From: Brevibacterium atlanticum
GTDB taxonomy: Bacteria > Actinomycetota > Actinomycetes > Actinomycetales > Brevibacteriaceae
Assembly (NCBI RefSeq): GCF_011617245.1
Contig: NZ_CP050152.1
Coordinates: 2,284,503 to 2,348,502, forward strand
Length of the DNA: 64,000 bases
Reading direction: 5' to 3'
The notes beneath the pieces were generated by a model. The model was not told where the DNA came from, did not search any database, and was given only the letters and a program-made list of their open reading frames with translations. Positions 18,620 to 34,288 of the stretch are shown here, piece after piece. Positions within the stretch are counted from its first letter, which is position 1. The number at the start of each line of letters is the position of its first letter. The position numbers were made by a program, and so were the translations under genes.

Positions 18620-20680
18620 TCACAGTGACCGGGGATCGTCGATGCGGATGCGGACCTGCGGCTGCTTCTTCGCCGACCGTGCGGCGGTGATCTCCGCGGC
18701 CCTGACGCCGACGCGGTCCCCGGCCGAGATCGGGTAGGCCCCGACGCATCGCTGACCGCCCTCCGTCTCGTCGCGCAGCAGCTCCTCGACCTCACCGAGT
18801 TCGCTCAGCACCGTATCGATGTCGGCCCCGGTCCCGGTGAGTTCGATGATGCGCCGGTAGGGCGGGAAGCCCAGCGCCCGGCGGTCGGCGAGCTGACGGG
18901 ACATGAATGTGACGGGGTCGAAGGCGGTGAGCGTGGAGCGGATGAGTTCGTCCTCGTCGCCGAGGTAGACGACCCCGCCCTGCTCCCGTGAGCGGACGAG
19001 GGCGGCCGCGCGGAGCCGGCGGACGACGCTGTCGTCGATCGAGCGCATCCAGGGTCCCGGCCACAGGGAGTCGAGCAGGATCGCGGCGGCGTAGCCGCCG
19101 AGCACATAGGGTTCGGCCCCGGTGGTGGCGACGACGAGGCGCGGCGTCTCGTCGAGGACGGTGGCAATGTCGTCGCCACCGGATTCGACGATCTCGGTGT
19201 CCGGCAGCGCACGGCGCAGCTCTTCGACTGTGCGTGCGCGGCCGCGCACGATCGAGCGCACCTGGTGCGAGCGGCACCTCGAGCAGGTGAATTCCTCAGC
19301 GTGGTAGCCGCAGGAGCGGCAGGCGAAGGGCCCGACCTCGGACTGGGTGGTCAGCGTCGCTTGGCAGCGGGGGCAGCGGGCCACCTCCTGGCAGCGTGCA
19401 CAGGCGAAGACCGGGTAGTACCCGGATCGGGGAACCTGGACGAGGACGGGTCCGGGCACCCCGCCGTCGCGGGGTCGCGGGTGCAGCGCTGTGCGCATGA
19501 TCTGCCATGCCCGGCTCGGGATCCGCTGCCAGGCGAAGGGGTCGCGGTCTTCGTCGGGGACGAAGACGACGGGGGCCGCGCGGCGGCGGAGGGGGCCTCC
19601 AGGGGTGAGGTCGGCCAGCCAGCCGATCTCGACGAGTCGCTGCACCTCGGCGCTGCGGTCGGTGGAGACGAAGAGCAGCTCGGTGTCCTCGATCGTCGAC
19701 CGCAGCAGGCTGACCTCGCGTGCGTGCGGGTACGGCGCGTGCTGGTCGAGGTAGTTCCGGTTGGCATCGTCGGTGCAGATGATGAGGCCCAGATCCTTCA
19801 CCGGCGCGAAGGCCGCGGCCCGGGTGCCGATGGTGATCCGGGTGTGGCCGTAGAGTCCGCGCAGCCAGGACTGCCAACGCTGCTCGGGTGACTGGTCGGC
19901 GCTGAGTACGCCCACTTCGGCGATGCCCGCGGCGGTGAGGCCGGCGCGCAGCACGCTCAGTTCCCGATGGTCGGGCACGAGCCAGAGCACGCCGCGTCCG
20001 GCCTCCAGATGGGGCCGAGCCGCGCTCAGGCCGGCCCGGATCCAGCTCAGCCCGGGCGTGATTCCGGGGGTGACTGCCAGGGCGCGGCGCCGAGGCGGCG
20101 GTGCGGTGCCGTGGTCGACGTCGGTGTCCGCGTCGGCGATCCACTGCCCGAAGCGTTCGAGCAGGGGTTCGTTCCCGTCGGCAGAGATGTCCTCGTCGGC
20201 TGGGCCGTCGACATCCGAGGTGTCTTCGGCGCCGGGGTCGCCGACTTCGGCGCGTGCCTTCTCAGCCTTGAGCACGGCCTTCTCGCCGCGGGCGTGGCGG
20301 GGAGGAACGGCGAGTCGGAGGACGTCGGCCAGGGTTCCGCCGTAGCGGCGGGCGGTGGCCTCGCACAGTGCGAGCAGATCGGAGCCGAGCACCTGGACCG
20401 GGCCGCTCACCCGCTGGAGCGTCGCGAGGGGTCCGAGATGGTCGGAGGACTCGACGCGTTCGAGCAGGTACCCGTCACGCAGCCGGCCGGCGAATCTCAC
20501 CCGCACCCGCACTCCGGGCAGGGCTGCCTCGGCGAGCTTCTCCGGCACGGCGTAGTCGAACACACGCGCGAGGTGCGGCACCGGATGGTCGATGAGCACG
20601 CGGGCGACGGGGGCGTTCGCCGCGACCGGGACCTGCCCCTCGGCGGAGGTGCCGGTGTCGATCGGGAGGGGTTCGTCCAC
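18620..20680 (-). CDS. priA: PriA-family primosomal protein lacking helicase motifs
   Basis: PriA recognises stalled forks and reloads the replicative helicase. This 686-aa protein has the N-terminal 3'-end-binding domain (VARVLIDHPVPHLARVFDYAVP), an acidic insert at about 145-180, and the zinc region with eight cysteines (FACARCQEVARCPRCQ ... FACRSCGYH ... FTCSRCRSHQ, about 430-480). No GxGKT Walker A loop is visible, and the DEAH position reads IICTDDANRNY. Loss of the ATPase motifs is a known feature of actinobacterial PriA, so a structural rather than helicase role is likely. It lies 29 bp upstream of fmt. Confidence 0.93.
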   Translation of the reverse strand: MDEPLPIDTGTSAEGQVPVAANAPVARVLIDHPVPHLARVFDYAVPEKLAEAALPGVRVRVRFAGRLRDGYLLERVESSDHLGPLATLQRVSGPVQVLGSDLLALCEATARRYGGTLADVLRLAVPPRHARGEKAVLKAEKARAEVGDPGAEDTSDVDGPADEDISADGNEPLLERFGQWIADADTDVDHGTAPPPRRRALAVTPGITPGLSWIRAGLSAARPHLEAGRGVLWLVPDHRELSVLRAGLTAAGIAEVGVLSADQSPEQRWQSWLRGLYGHTRITIGTRAAAFAPVKDLGLIICTDDANRNYLDQHAPYPHAREVSLLRSTIEDTELLFVSTDRSAEVQRLVEIGWLADLTPGGPLRRRAAPVVFVPDEDRDPFAWQRIPSRAWQIMRTALHPRPRDGGVPGPVLVQVPRSGYYPVFACARCQEVARCPRCQATLTTQSEVGPFACRSCGYHAEEFTCSRCRSHQVRSIVRGRARTVEELRRALPDTEIVESGGDDIATVLDETPRLVVATTGAEPYVLGGYAAAILLDSLWPGPWMRSIDDSVVRRLRAAALVRSREQGGVVYLGDEDELIRSTLTAFDPVTFMSRQLADRRALGFPPYRRIIELTGTGADIDTVLSELGEVEELLRDETEGGQRCVGAYPISAGDRVGVRAAEITAARSAKKQPQVRIRIDDPRSL

Positions 20681-20695
20681 GCAGGCGACCCGAGC

Positions 20696-21901
20696 TCAGT
20701 GCGAGGACACGGCGCGCACGAGGTCGTCGGTGCGGTCCGTGGCCTCCCAGGTGAAGGCCGGCAGCTCCCGCCCGAAGTGACCGTAGGTCGCTGTCTGCAG
20801 GTAGATGGGTCGGAGCAGGTCGAGTTCCTGGATGATCATGGCCGGACGGAGGTCGAAGACCTCGCGGATGGCCGCGGAGATCGCGTTGGGGTCGACCTTC
20901 TCAGTGCCGAAGGTCTCGACGTAGAGGCCCATCGGATCGACGCGGCCGATGGCGTAGGACACCTGCACCTCGGCTCGGTCGGCGAGTCCGGCGGCGACGA
21001 TGTTCTTCGCCACCCAGCGCATCGCATAGGCGGCCGACCGGTCGACCTTCGAGGGATCCTTGCCGGAGAAGGCGCCGCCGCCGTGACGGGAGAATCCGCC
21101 GTAGGTGTCGACGATGATCTTGCGTCCGGTCAGGCCCGCGTCGCCCATCGGCCCGCCCGTGACGAACGGACCGGCCGGATTGATGTGGACGTTCGTCCCG
21201 GACGTGTCGAGACCGGAGCCCGAGATCACCGGGTCGATGACGAGTTCCCTGATCTCGGTGTGCAGCTGCGACTGGCTGACATCGGCCGAATGCTGGGTGG
21301 AGACGACGACGTTCTCGATCGAGACTGCTTCGTTGCCGTCGTAGCCCAGCGTCAGCTGCGTCTTCCCGTCGGGCCGCAGATAGTCCAGTCGACCGGACTT
21401 GCGGACCGCGGAGAGCTGCTCGGCCATCCGCGAGGCCAGGTGGATCGGCAGCGGCATGAGCACATCGGTGGAGTTGTCCGCGTAGCCGAACATCAGACCC
21501 TGGTCCCCGGCGCCGAGGCTGGTGCCGTGGTCCTCGGATGCGACGGCCTCGCGGAAGTCCAGCGGGTTCGTCACTCCGGAGTGGATGTCAGTGGACTGGC
21601 TGCCGATGGACACGGAGACGCCGCAGGAGTGGCCGTCGAAGCCGGTGTCCGAGGAGTCGTAGCCGATGCCGGTGATGAGGCTGCGCACGATGCCGGCGAC
21701 ATCGGCATAGGCGGCGGTGTTGACCTCACCGGCGACGTGGACGAGTCCGGTGGTGACCATCGTCTCGACGGCCACCTTCGCGTTGGGGTCCTGGGAGAGC
21801 AGGTCATCGAGCACCGCATCGCTGATCTGGTCGCAGATCTTGTCGGGGTGTCCCTCGGTGACGGACTCGGATGAGAAGTAGCGGAGATTTTTTTGAGTCA
21901 C
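20696..21901 (-). CDS. metK: S-adenosylmethionine synthetase
   Basis: MetK makes S-adenosylmethionine from methionine and ATP. The 401-aa protein matches the usual length (about 400) and shows [16 protein letters not shown], the [12 protein letters not shown] motif, and the P-loop-like [17 protein letters not shown]+ and Mg2+ ligands lie in these segments. The ATG at 21901 overlaps the coaBC stop by 4 bp. No SAM riboswitch can sit upstream because coaBC is contiguous; regulation is probably at the operon level. Confidence 0.97.
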   Translation of the reverse strand: MTQKNLRYFSSESVTEGHPDKICDQISDAVLDDLLSQDPNAKVAVETMVTTGLVHVAGEVNTAAYADVAGIVRSLITGIGYDSSDTGFDGHSCGVSVSIGSQSTDIHSGVTNPLDFREAVASEDHGTSLGAGDQGLMFGYADNSTDVLMPLPIHLASRMAEQLSAVRKSGRLDYLRPDGKTQLTLGYDGNEAVSIENVVVSTQHSADVSQSQLHTEIRELVIDPVISGSGLDTSGTNVHINPAGPFVTGGPMGDAGLTGRKIIVDTYGGFSRHGGGAFSGKDPSKVDRSAAYAMRWVAKNIVAAGLADRAEVQVSYAIGRVDPMGLYVETFGTEKVDPNAISAAIREVFDLRPAMIIQELDLLRPIYLQTATYGHFGRELPAFTWEATDRTDDLVRAVSSH

Positions 21902-23187
21902 GTCGTCGATTCTACGTGGGCGAACTGGTCGGTCAGGGCGGCGATGACCTTTTGTGAAACATGGTCCTTCGTGCCGCGGAATTCCTCCCCGACGTTCGTT
22001 CGGCCGTCGCTGGAGGCGATGATCCGGATGGCGGTGTCGTCGTGGCCGAAGGCGCGGTCGTCCGAGACGTCGTTGAACACCAGCAGGTCGGCGCCCTTGC
22101 GCTCGAACTTCGCCTTGGCATAGTCGAGCGCCGAGGTGGTCCGATCCCCGGTCTCGGCGGCGAAACCGACGATGAGCTGGGTGCCGCTGCGGTCGTCGAC
22201 GAGTCCTCGGAGGACGTCGGGGTTCTGCTGCAGCTGCAGGGTCAGTCCCTCGTGCCCGGTCTTCTTCAGCTTCGAGTCGGTGGCCTCCACCGGACGGTAG
22301 TCGGCCACGGCCGCGGCCATGATGAGGGCGTCGGCGTCGGGCTGTGCCCGGCGCATCGCCGCCTGGAGCTCGTGCGTTGACTCGACCGGGGTGACGACAA
22401 TGCTCTCCGGCAGTCCGGTGAGCAGACCGGAGTCGATGTTGGCCGCGACGAGTTCGACGTCCGCTCCGGCGGCGTGGGCGGCCTTGGCCAGAGCGATGCC
22501 CTGCTTGCCCGAGGAGCGGTTGCCGAGGAAACGCACCGGATCGATGGCCTCACGGGTGCCGCCGGCGCTGATGACGATGCGCCGACCGGACAGATCCCCT
22601 GCCGACGAGACCGGGGTGTCTGAGACGCGGCGTGCGGATGCGCTCGGGTCCTCGCCGAGGCTGCCGTCCTTGACGGACAGAGCGAAGTCGACGATGTCCT
22701 CGGGTTCGGGCAGACGGCCAGGGCCGGAATCGGGTCCGGTCAGGCGTCCGACAGCGGGGTCGAGGACGTGGATGCCGCGGGAGCGCAGCGTGGCGACATT
22801 GGACTGTGTGGCAGGGTTGAGCCACATCTCGGTGTGCATGGCCGGGGCCACGACCACCTCGGCGGTGGTGGTGAGCACGGTGGCGGTGAGCAGATCATCG
22901 GCGATTCCGGCGGTGATCTTCGCGAGGATGTTCGCGGTCGCCGGAGCGATAATGACGAGTTCGGCCTCCTGCCCGATGCGGACATGGTTGACCGATTCGA
23001 CCTCGTCGAAGACGTCGGTGCTCACGGACTGACCGGAGAGGGCTTCGAACGTGGGTGCGCCGACGAAGTCGAGAGCATGGGCCGTGGGCACGACCTTGAC
23101 GCTGTGGTCGAGTTCCCGGAGTCGCCGGATGATGTGCGCGGCCTTGTAGGCGGCGATCCCACCGGCGACGCCGAGTACGATTCTCAC
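21898..23187 (-). CDS. coaBC: Bifunctional PPC synthetase / decarboxylase
   Basis: CoaBC makes 4'-phosphopantetheine in CoA synthesis in two steps: CoaB couples cysteine to phosphopantothenate using CTP, and CoaC decarboxylates the product with FMN. The 429-aa protein has the CoaC flavodomain (about 1-185) with [25 protein letters not shown] and the PAMHTEMW clamp. The CoaB domain (about 195-429) shows [26 protein letters not shown] and [10 protein letters not shown]. Both ends overlap neighbours by 4 bp (rpoZ and metK). Confidence 0.96.
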   Translation of the reverse strand: MRIVLGVAGGIAAYKAAHIIRRLRELDHSVKVVPTAHALDFVGAPTFEALSGQSVSTDVFDEVESVNHVRIGQEAELVIIAPATANILAKITAGIADDLLTATVLTTTAEVVVAPAMHTEMWLNPATQSNVATLRSRGIHVLDPAVGRLTGPDSGPGRLPEPEDIVDFALSVKDGSLGEDPSASARRVSDTPVSSAGDLSGRRIVISAGGTREAIDPVRFLGNRSSGKQGIALAKAAHAAGADVELVAANIDSGLLTGLPESIVVTPVESTHELQAAMRRAQPDADALIMAAAVADYRPVEATDSKLKKTGHEGLTLQLQQNPDVLRGLVDDRSGTQLIVGFAAETGDRTTSALDYAKAKFERKGADLLVFNDVSDDRAFGHDDTAIRIIASSDGRTNVGEEFRGTKDHVSQKVIAALTDQFAHVESTT

Positions 23188-23531
23188 TGGTCGCTGAAGT
23201 CGATCGCGCCGTCGTTGCTCACGGGTGCAGGCTGCTCGGCCTCGGGTGCGGCCCGGACGAAGTCGGCCTCGGAGAGCTCACGGGCGACGATCTTCGACTC
23301 GTTGACCTCACGCAGAGCGATCGACAGCGGCTTCTCGTTGGTGCCGGGCGTCACGAGCGGACCGACGTTCTCGAGCAGTCCCTCCTGCAGCTGGGCGTAG
23401 TAGGAGTTGATCTGGCGGGCACGCTTGGCCGCGATCGAGACGAGTTCGTACTTCGATCCGGTGACGCTGAGCAGATCGTCGATCGGAGGATTGGTGATGC
23501 CTTCGGGCTGTGCGGGCAAGGAGATTCCCAT
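23184..23531 (-). CDS. rpoZ: RNA polymerase omega subunit
   Basis: Omega helps fold and latch the beta' subunit. The 115-aa protein contains [31 protein letters not shown], the conserved omega core, then [17 protein letters not shown] and an acidic C-terminal tail. It is a little longer than E. coli omega (91 aa), as is usual in actinobacteria. The start codon lies directly after the gmk stop, and the stop overlaps coaBC. Confidence 0.96.
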   Translation of the reverse strand: MGISLPAQPEGITNPPIDDLLSVTGSKYELVSIAAKRARQINSYYAQLQEGLLENVGPLVTPGTNEKPLSIALREVNESKIVARELSEADFVRAAPEAEQPAPVSNDGAIDFSDQ

Positions 23532-24095
23532 CTAATCGGAGGTGGAGATACCCATCAATGATAGGAGTTCTTCGGCCGCAGTGCGAACGTGGTCGTTGAC
23601 GATGGTGACGTCGAACTCGGATTCGGCAGCGAGTTCGCGCTTCGCCGTGGCCAGTCGCCGCTGCTGTTCCTCCTCGGTTTCGGTCCCGCGTCCAGTGAGT
23701 CGGGACACGAGTTCCGCCCAGCTGGGAGGGGCGAGGAAGACGAACAGGGCATCCGGCATCTTCTCTTTGACCTGGCGGGCGCCCTGCAGATCGATCTCGA
23801 GCAGGCTCGGGACCCCCTCGGCGAGTCGCTCCCGCACCGGCGCGGCCGGGGTGCCGTAGCGGTGTCGTCCGTGCACGACCGCGTATTCGAGCAGCTCACC
23901 GTCGGCGATGAGGGCGTCGAAGGCGTCATCGGTGAGGAAGTGATAGTGGACACCATCGACCTCGCCGGGCCGCCTCGGCCGCGTCGTTGCAGACACGGAG
24001 AACCAGACCTCGGGGTGGTTCTGCCGTATGTAGCTGCTGATGGTGCCTTTTCCGACGGCGGTCGGACCCGCGAGGACAGTGAGTCGATTGTTCAC
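23532..24095 (-). CDS. gmk: Guanylate kinase
   Basis: Gmk phosphorylates GMP to GDP with ATP. The 187-aa protein starts [19 protein letters not shown], a P-loop, and carries the GMP-binding segments [22 protein letters not shown] and [17 protein letters not shown], and the lid [18 protein letters not shown] chose the GTG at 24095 because the family N-terminus begins there; no Shine-Dalgarno sequence is obvious, and the frame stays open through mihF. It sits between mihF and rpoZ, the usual actinobacterial order. Confidence 0.96.
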   Translation of the reverse strand: MNNRLTVLAGPTAVGKGTISSYIRQNHPEVWFSVSATTRPRRPGEVDGVHYHFLTDDAFDALIADGELLEYAVVHGRHRYGTPAAPVRERLAEGVPSLLEIDLQGARQVKEKMPDALFVFLAPPSWAELVSRLTGRGTETEEEQQRRLATAKRELAAESEFDVTIVNDHVRTAAEELLSLMGISTSD

Positions 24096-24114
24096 AGACC
24101 CGAGGTTGTCACAC

Positions 24115-24426
24115 TCAGGAGTATTTCTCCAACAGGGCGGACTTCTGATGCACGCCCAAGCCCTTGATCCGCCGCGAGGTGGCGATGCCGACCTCGTCCA
24201 TCGCGGCTTCGGCTCGACGGTCTCCGACACCGGGCAGGGCCCGCAGCAGATCGATCACGCGCATCTTTGCGAGTGCCTCATCGTCTGCGGCCTTCTTGAG
24301 CACGGCGGCGAGATCGGTTTGACCGTTCTTCAGCGCCGTCTTGACTTCGGCTCGCGCCTGACGTGCCTGGAACGCTTTGTCCAGAGCAGCGGAACGCTGT
24401 TGCGGGGTCAACGGTTCGAGTGCCAC
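24115..24426 (-). CDS. mihF: Actinobacterial integration host factor (mIHF)
   Basis: mIHF is a small nucleoid protein that binds and bends DNA and is unrelated to E. coli IHF. The 103-aa protein begins [21 protein letters not shown] and has a long helix followed by the helix-two-turn-helix region [23 protein letters not shown] and [17 protein letters not shown] chose the GTG at 24426, which has GAGGAG upstream; a longer open frame continues upstream without similarity. A TAGACT -10-like box about 50 bp upstream suggests its own promoter within the pyr-metK run. Confidence 0.95.
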   Translation of the reverse strand: MALEPLTPQQRSAALDKAFQARQARAEVKTALKNGQTDLAAVLKKAADDEALAKMRVIDLLRALPGVGDRRAEAAMDEVGIATSRRIKGLGVHQKSALLEKYS

Positions 24427-24472
24427 ATTATCTCCTCTGTCACCATGAACGGGCAGGTAGGGAAGTTGTCTC

Positions 24473-24478
24473 AGTCTA
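24473..24478 (-). promoter_or_regulatory. Putative -10 box of mihF
   Basis: The 132-bp gap between pyrF and mihF holds TAGACT on the minus strand, giving a predicted leader of about 40 nt before the GTG. No good -35 is seen at 17 bp. An abundant nucleoid protein with its own promoter would be expected. Confidence 0.35.
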
Positions 24479-24558
24479 AGACACAATCCCCGCAGAGATG
24501 GGCAATGAGGAGAATAAAACTCCCGATGCACCGGAAATTCACCCCGGTCGACCCGGAC

Positions 24559-25415
24559 TCAACTCTCCGCGGTCAGCGCGCGGTTGAGTTCGTCCGCGGC
24601 TGCAGCCAGTCCCTCGGGCCCGGCCCCGAGGACCGCCCGGGATGCGGTGGCGAGCACCTGCCCGGAGGCCAGCGCCGCCTGCCCGAAGACGTCTCTCAAC
24701 TCGTGGACCCCCGCTCCCTGTGCCCCGACGCCGGGAGCCAGGATCGGACCGCCGCAGGCGCCGAGATCGACCCCGAGGTCACGGGCGGCCGAGCCGATGG
24801 TCGCACCGACGACGAGGCCGAACGGGCCGAGCCCTGCCGACTCCCGGCCCGCCTCGGCGAGGGCGGCGGCATTGCGGTCGGCGACCTGGGAGACGATCTG
24901 CCCGGCCACGGAGTCGCCGGACCCCCCGGCGTGCTGGACCTGCCTGCCCTCCGGATTCGAGGTCAGCGCGAGGACGAACACTCCCCGTTCGTGGGCGGCG
25001 GCGAGTTCGAACGCGGGTTCGAGCGCACCGAGGCCGAGGAACGGTGAGACGGTGATCGAATCCGCCGCCAGCGCCGAGGCGGGATCGAGGTACGCCTTCG
25101 CGTAGGCCCCCATCGTCGATCCGATGTCCCCGCGCTTGATGTCGAGGACGGTGAGGATTCCCGCGTCCGCGGCCGCGGCCAGGGTCTCTTCGAGCGCTGC
25201 GACCCCGGCCGAACCGTACTGTTCGAAGAATGCCGACTGAGGTTTGACCGCGGCGACGCGTCCTTTCAGCTCGCTGATCGCGCGGAGGGCGAACTCCCGC
25301 ACCCCGGCCGCCGTCGCCGGCAGACCCCAGGACTCGAGCAGGTGCTCGTGGGGGTCGATGCCCACGCACAGCGGACCGTGTGCGGCCATCGCGGCTGCCA
25401 AGCGCTCACCGAACA

Positions 25416-25416
<1 letters not shown>
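24559..25416 (-). CDS. pyrF: Orotidine 5'-phosphate decarboxylase (long type)
   Basis: PyrF decarboxylates OMP to UMP, the last step of de novo pyrimidine synthesis. The 285-aa protein is the longer actinobacterial type. It shows LCVGIDPHEHLL, AAVKPQSAFFEQYGSAG, the catalytic Asp-Lys-Asp cluster in LDIKRGDIGSTMGAYA and ILAPGVGAQGA. I chose the ATG at 25416, which forms TGATG with the carB stop and has GGAG upstream; a TTG at 25428 would add four residues inside carB. Confidence 0.96.
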
Positions 25417-28691
<3,275 letters not shown>

Positions 28692-28706
28692 GGTGGCGGT
28701 CTCTCC

Positions 28707-29867
28707 TTAGGCCTGGGCAGCCGAATCGGCCTGGGAAGCGGTCATGAGGTCGATGAAGCGATCGAACAGGTAGCTCGAATCGTGCGGCCCGGCCGCGGCC
28801 TCGGGATGGAACTGGACGGAGAATGCAGGGATGTCGAGGCAGGCAAGCCCTTCGACGACATCATCGTTGAGGCACACGTGTGAGACGATGACGCGCCCGT
28901 AGTCGGGGCTGTGCGGGGCGGTCGTCTCCCCCTCCAGCGGTGCGTCGACGGCGAATCCGTGGTTCTGCGAGGTGATCTCGACCTTGTCCGTCGTGCGGTC
29001 CATCACGGGCACGTTGATGCCGCGGTGGCCGAAGGGCAGTTTGTACGTGCCGAAGCCCAGCGCCCGACCGAGCAGCTGGTTGCCGAAGCAGATGCCGAAG
29101 AACGGCAGGCGTGCGTCGAGGACGCCGCGCAGCAGCTCCACCTGGTCGTCGGCGGCGGCGGGATCCCCGGGCCCGTTGGAGAAGAAGACTCCGTCGACGC
29201 CCAGTGTCTGGAGCTCCTCGAGGGTGATCGAGGCGGGAACGAGGTGGACGTCGATGCCGCGTTCGGCCATCCTCTCGGGTGTCATCGATTTGATGCCGAG
29301 GTCGACGGCGGCGACGCTGAAGCGCTTCTGCCCCTCGGCGGGGATGAGCCTAGTCTGGCTGGTGGTGACCTCGTCGACGAGGTTGGCCCCGGCCATCTCG
29401 GGTGCGGCCTGCACACGTGCGAGCAGTTCGTCGACGGGGGCCTCGGCGGCCGGTCCGGAGAAGATGCCCATGCGCATCGCACCCTTGTCGCGCAGGTGTC
29501 GGGTCAGGGCGCGGGTGTCGACGTCGCTGATGCCGACGATGCCGGACTCGCTCAGCCAGTCGGCGAGGTCGCCTTCCGAACGCCAGTTCGAGGAGATCCG
29601 CGAGGCGTCGCGGACGACGTAGCCGGCGGCCCAGATCCGCCCCGATTCGTCGTCGGTGCGGTTGACGCCGGTGTTGCCGATGTGCGGGGCGGCCTGGATG
29701 ATGATCTGCCGGTGGTAGGACGGGTCGGTCAGGGTCTCCTGGTAGCCGGTCATGGCGGTGACGAACACGGCCTCACCCGTGGTCTCACCGACGCTGCCGT
29801 ATGCGGAGCCTGAGAAGGTGCGTCCGTCTTCGAGGATGAGGACGGCGGGGGTGGTGGAAAAGCTCAT
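28707..29867 (-). CDS. carA: Carbamoyl-phosphate synthase small subunit
   Basis: CarA hydrolyses glutamine and delivers ammonia to CarB. The 386-aa protein has the N-terminal CPSase domain ([38 protein letters not shown]) and a C-terminal class I amidotransferase with the nucleophile cysteine in [16 protein letters not shown] and the His-Glu pair in [15 protein letters not shown]. The start overlaps the upstream PH-like gene by 4 bp. Confidence 0.97.
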   Translation of the reverse strand: MSFSTTPAVLILEDGRTFSGSAYGSVGETTGEAVFVTAMTGYQETLTDPSYHRQIIIQAAPHIGNTGVNRTDDESGRIWAAGYVVRDASRISSNWRSEGDLADWLSESGIVGISDVDTRALTRHLRDKGAMRMGIFSGPAAEAPVDELLARVQAAPEMAGANLVDEVTTSQTRLIPAEGQKRFSVAAVDLGIKSMTPERMAERGIDVHLVPASITLEELQTLGVDGVFFSNGPGDPAAADDQVELLRGVLDARLPFFGICFGNQLLGRALGFGTYKLPFGHRGINVPVMDRTTDKVEITSQNHGFAVDAPLEGETTAPHSPDYGRVIVSHVCLNDDVVEGLACLDIPAFSVQFHPEAAAGPHDSSYLFDRFIDLMTASQADSAAQA

Positions 29868-30358
29868 TGTGCCTCTTCGATCATTTCACGGATGCGGTCG
29901 ACGGTGGGGGCGGTGGATGCGGCATAGCGGGCGCGGAAGCCGGTGTCGACGAGGGTGTCGCCGAGTCGCCAGGTGATGCGGACGATGCCGCCGCGTTCGA
30001 CGAACTTGCCGATCATCCCCGAGGTGGTGTCGACGGAGACGATGTCACGGCGCGGGATGAGGAAGTCCTCTCGTCCGGCGAGGTCCATGATCACTCCCCC
30101 GTCGGTGATGACGAGTTCTCCTGTGGTGCGGATGCCCAGCCCGTGCACGGCGACGCGTTCGAGCGGGTGCCCGGCCTTCGTCGTCGAGACATAGGAGCCT
30201 TCGACGGGATCGGCCACGGGGGTGATCCCCAGATGCGGCTTCGGCGGGGTGGCGACATCGGACTGTGCCCGTTTGCGTCGGCTCCACCCCCAGGCGATCG
30301 CGATGATCACCAGAAGGATGACGACTGCGACGATGAGGGTGCCTACTGATCGGTCCAT
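29864..30358 (-). CDS. PH-like membrane protein between pyrC and carA
   Basis: This 164-aa protein has one N-terminal transmembrane helix (about 5-25) with a basic stop (WSRRKRAQ), and a soluble beta-rich domain (about 45-164). It occupies the same place as Mycobacterium tuberculosis Rv1382, a conserved membrane protein between pyrC and carA. No catalytic motif is visible and the role is unknown; constant linkage suggests a function tied to pyrimidine enzymes or membranes. I chose the ATG at 30358, preceded by AGGAG; it starts inside the end of pyrC (16-bp overlap). Confidence 0.88.
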   Translation of the reverse strand: MDRSVGTLIVAVVILLVIIAIAWGWSRRKRAQSDVATPPKPHLGITPVADPVEGSYVSTTKAGHPLERVAVHGLGIRTTGELVITDGGVIMDLAGREDFLIPRRDIVSVDTTSGMIGKFVERGGIVRITWRLGDTLVDTGFRARYAASTAPTVDRIREMIEEAQ

Positions 30359-31648
30359 GTTGCTCCTGCCGGGTGGGGTGTTGTCAGTGCCCCTGCGGCC
30401 AGTACCCGGTGGCCGTAGAAGAAGGTGTCGGTGACCGCAGCGCTCACTGTGATGCCCGCGAAGGGGTTGTTGCGTCCCTTCGTAGCGTGATCTGCGGGTT
30501 CGATGCGGTGCGGTCGGTTCGGGTCGATGAGCACGATGTTCGCGCTCGCCCCGATCTCGAGGCTGCCGTGCCCGGAGGCGCCGGTGATCCTGGCCGGGGC
30601 CGCGGACATCACACGGGCCACGTCGCCGAAGTCGAAGTCGTGGCCCTTCATCGCCTCGACGACGATGGACAGGGCCGATTCCATGCCGACCATGCCCATG
30701 GCCGCCGCGGTCCATTCGCTGCACTTGTGTTCGGCGGTGTGCGGGGCGTGGTCGGTGCCGACGACGTCGATGGTGCCGTCGGCCAGCGCCTCACGCAGCG
30801 CCCGCACATCGGCGTCGGTGCGCAGCGGCGGGTTGACCTTGTAGACGGGGTCGAAGGTGCGCACGAGTTCGTCGGTGAGCATGAGGTGGTGCGGGGTCAC
30901 CTCGGCGGTGACAGCCACTCCCCTGGCCTTGGCCCAGCGGATGAGGTCGACGCTGCCGGCGGTCGAGACGTGGCAGACGTGCAGTCGGGAGCCGACGTGC
31001 TCGGCGAGCAGGACGTCGCGGGCGATGATCGACTCCTCGGCGACCGCGGGCCAGCCGGGCAGTCCGAGTTCGGCCGAGACCTCTCCCTCGTTCATCTGCG
31101 CGCCTTCGGTCAGCCGCGGTTCCTGCGCGTGCTGGGCGATGATGCCGTCGAACGTCTTGACGTATTCGAGGGCGCGGCGCATGAGCAGTGGGTCGGAGAC
31201 GCAGATGCCGTCATCGGAGAACATCCGCACCCGTGCCGCCGATCGGGCCATGGCACCGAGTTCGGCCAGCTGTCGGCCTTCGAGCCCGATGGTCACGGCG
31301 CCGACAGGCACGACTTCGGTGAAACCGGCCGAGCGGCCCAGCCGGTGGACCTGTTCGACGACCCCGGCGGTGTCGGCCACGGGGGCGGTGTTCGCCATCG
31401 CGTGGACGCACGTGTAGCCGCCGGCCGCGGCCGAGCGGGATCCGGTGAGCACGGTCTCGGCGTCTTCCTTGCCGGGTTCGCGCAGGTGGGTGTGCATGTC
31501 CACGAGGCCGGGCAGGGCGATGAGTCCGGCGGCGTCGACGACCTCGGCGGCCGCACCGTCGAGGAGCTCGGGATCGACGATGCGTCCGTCGCGGATGGCC
31601 AGATCGGCGGTTCCGCGTCCGAGCACATTCGCTCCGCGGATGATGTAG

Positions 31649-31656
<8 letters not shown>
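30343..31656 (-). CDS. pyrC: Dihydroorotase
   Basis: PyrC cyclises carbamoyl aspartate to dihydroorotate. The 437-aa class I enzyme shows the metal motif [44 protein letters not shown] and the catalytic Asp in [10 protein letters not shown]. The C-terminus carries [15 protein letters not shown] and the amidohydrolase tail. It overlaps pyrB by 8 bp and the PH-like gene by 16 bp, in the order pyrR-pyrB-pyrC typical of actinobacteria. Confidence 0.97.
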
Positions 31657-33288
<1,632 letters not shown>

Positions 33289-33699
33289 TCAGATGAGCGT
33301 CGGTTTGACGTCGAGGATGCGTGAGAGCAGGCCCGAGACGAAGCCGGGCGAGTCATCGGTGGAGAACTGCCGGGCCAGTGAGACCGCCTCGTCGATGGCG
33401 ACCTTGTCGGGCACCTCGTCGTTGAACAGGATCTCCCACGTGCCGATCTCGAGCAGGGACCGATCGACGGCGGGCATCCGGTCGAGCGGCCAGCCCTCGG
33501 AGTAGGTGGAGATGATCTCGTCGATCTCCTCCTGCTTCTCGGTGATGCCCGTGACGATCTCGACCGCGTATTCCTTCATCGGGTAGTCGGGATCGTTCGA
33601 CCGCATGGTGACGAGCTCGTCGATCGCGAGTCGTCGCTGCCCGGCTTCGAAGAGCAGCTCGAGAGCCCGGCGCCGGGCTCGTGTGCGTGCCGAGGCCAC
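33289..33699 (-). CDS. nusB: Transcription antitermination factor NusB
   Basis: NusB binds boxA RNA with S10 in rRNA antitermination. The 136-aa all-helical protein shows ARTRARRRALELLFEA and the C-terminal RSLLEIGTWEILF with VPDKVAIDEAVSLARQFS, a NusB signature. The start is a GTG directly after the efp TAA with no evident ribosome-binding site, so it is probably translated by coupling to efp. A strong hairpin follows. Confidence 0.96.
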   Translation of the reverse strand: MASARTRARRRALELLFEAGQRRLAIDELVTMRSNDPDYPMKEYAVEIVTGITEKQEEIDEIISTYSEGWPLDRMPAVDRSLLEIGTWEILFNDEVPDKVAIDEAVSLARQFSTDDSPGFVSGLLSRILDVKPTLI

Positions 33700-34260
33700 T
33701 TACTTGACGCGTCCGAGGTAGTCGCCGCTGCGGGTGTCGACCTTGACCTTGGTGCCCTCTTCGAGGAACAGCGGCACCTGGATCTCGTAGCCGGTCTCGA
33801 GCGTCGCGGGCTTCGATCCGCCGGTCGAGCGGTCGCCCTGCAGGCCGGGTTCGGTGTGGGTGATGGTCAGTTCGACCGAGGGCGGCAGCTCGACGGACAG
33901 CGCGGTGCCCTCGTGGAAGGAGATCTGCAGGTCCTGGTTCTCGAGCATGTAGTTCGCGGCGTCGCCGACGAGCTCAGCGGAGATGTTGACCTGGTCGTAG
34001 TCCTTCGAGTCCATGAACACGTAGTCGGTGCCGTCATGGTAGAGGTACTGCATGTCGCGACGGTCGACGTTGGCGGTCTCGACCTTGGTGCCGGCGTTGA
34101 AGGTCTTGTCGATGATCTTCCCGGAGGTGACGTTCTTCATCTTGGTGCGGACGAACGCCGGTCCCTTGCCGGGCTTGACGTGCTGGAACTCGAGCACCTG
34201 CCACAGCTGGTTGTCGATGTTGAGCACAAGGCCGTTCTTCAGGTCGTTGGTTGTCGCCAC
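33700..34260 (-). CDS. efp: Translation elongation factor P
   Basis: EF-P rescues ribosomes stalled on proline runs. The 186-aa protein has the three OB-like domains. The functional tip is KPGKGPAF with Lys32 flanked as PGKGP; this palindromic loop defines the EF-P subfamily reported to act without lysine modification in Corynebacterium. EpmA/YmfI-type enzymes would then not be needed. The GTG start at 34260 follows GAAGAAGGA. The leader contains an 18-bp palindrome, and an extended -10 lies about 110 bp upstream. Confidence 0.97.
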   Translation of the reverse strand: MATTNDLKNGLVLNIDNQLWQVLEFQHVKPGKGPAFVRTKMKNVTSGKIIDKTFNAGTKVETANVDRRDMQYLYHDGTDYVFMDSKDYDQVNISAELVGDAANYMLENQDLQISFHEGTALSVELPPSVELTITHTEPGLQGDRSTGGSKPATLETGYEIQVPLFLEEGTKVKVDTRSGDYLGRVK

Positions 34261-34288
34261 TAATTCGTCCTTCTTCGCGTCACGTTCG

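Noticed and set aside
24096..24230. N-terminal extension of gmk into mihF
   Set aside because: The extra residues precede the P-loop by over 50 positions and are a shadow of mihF.
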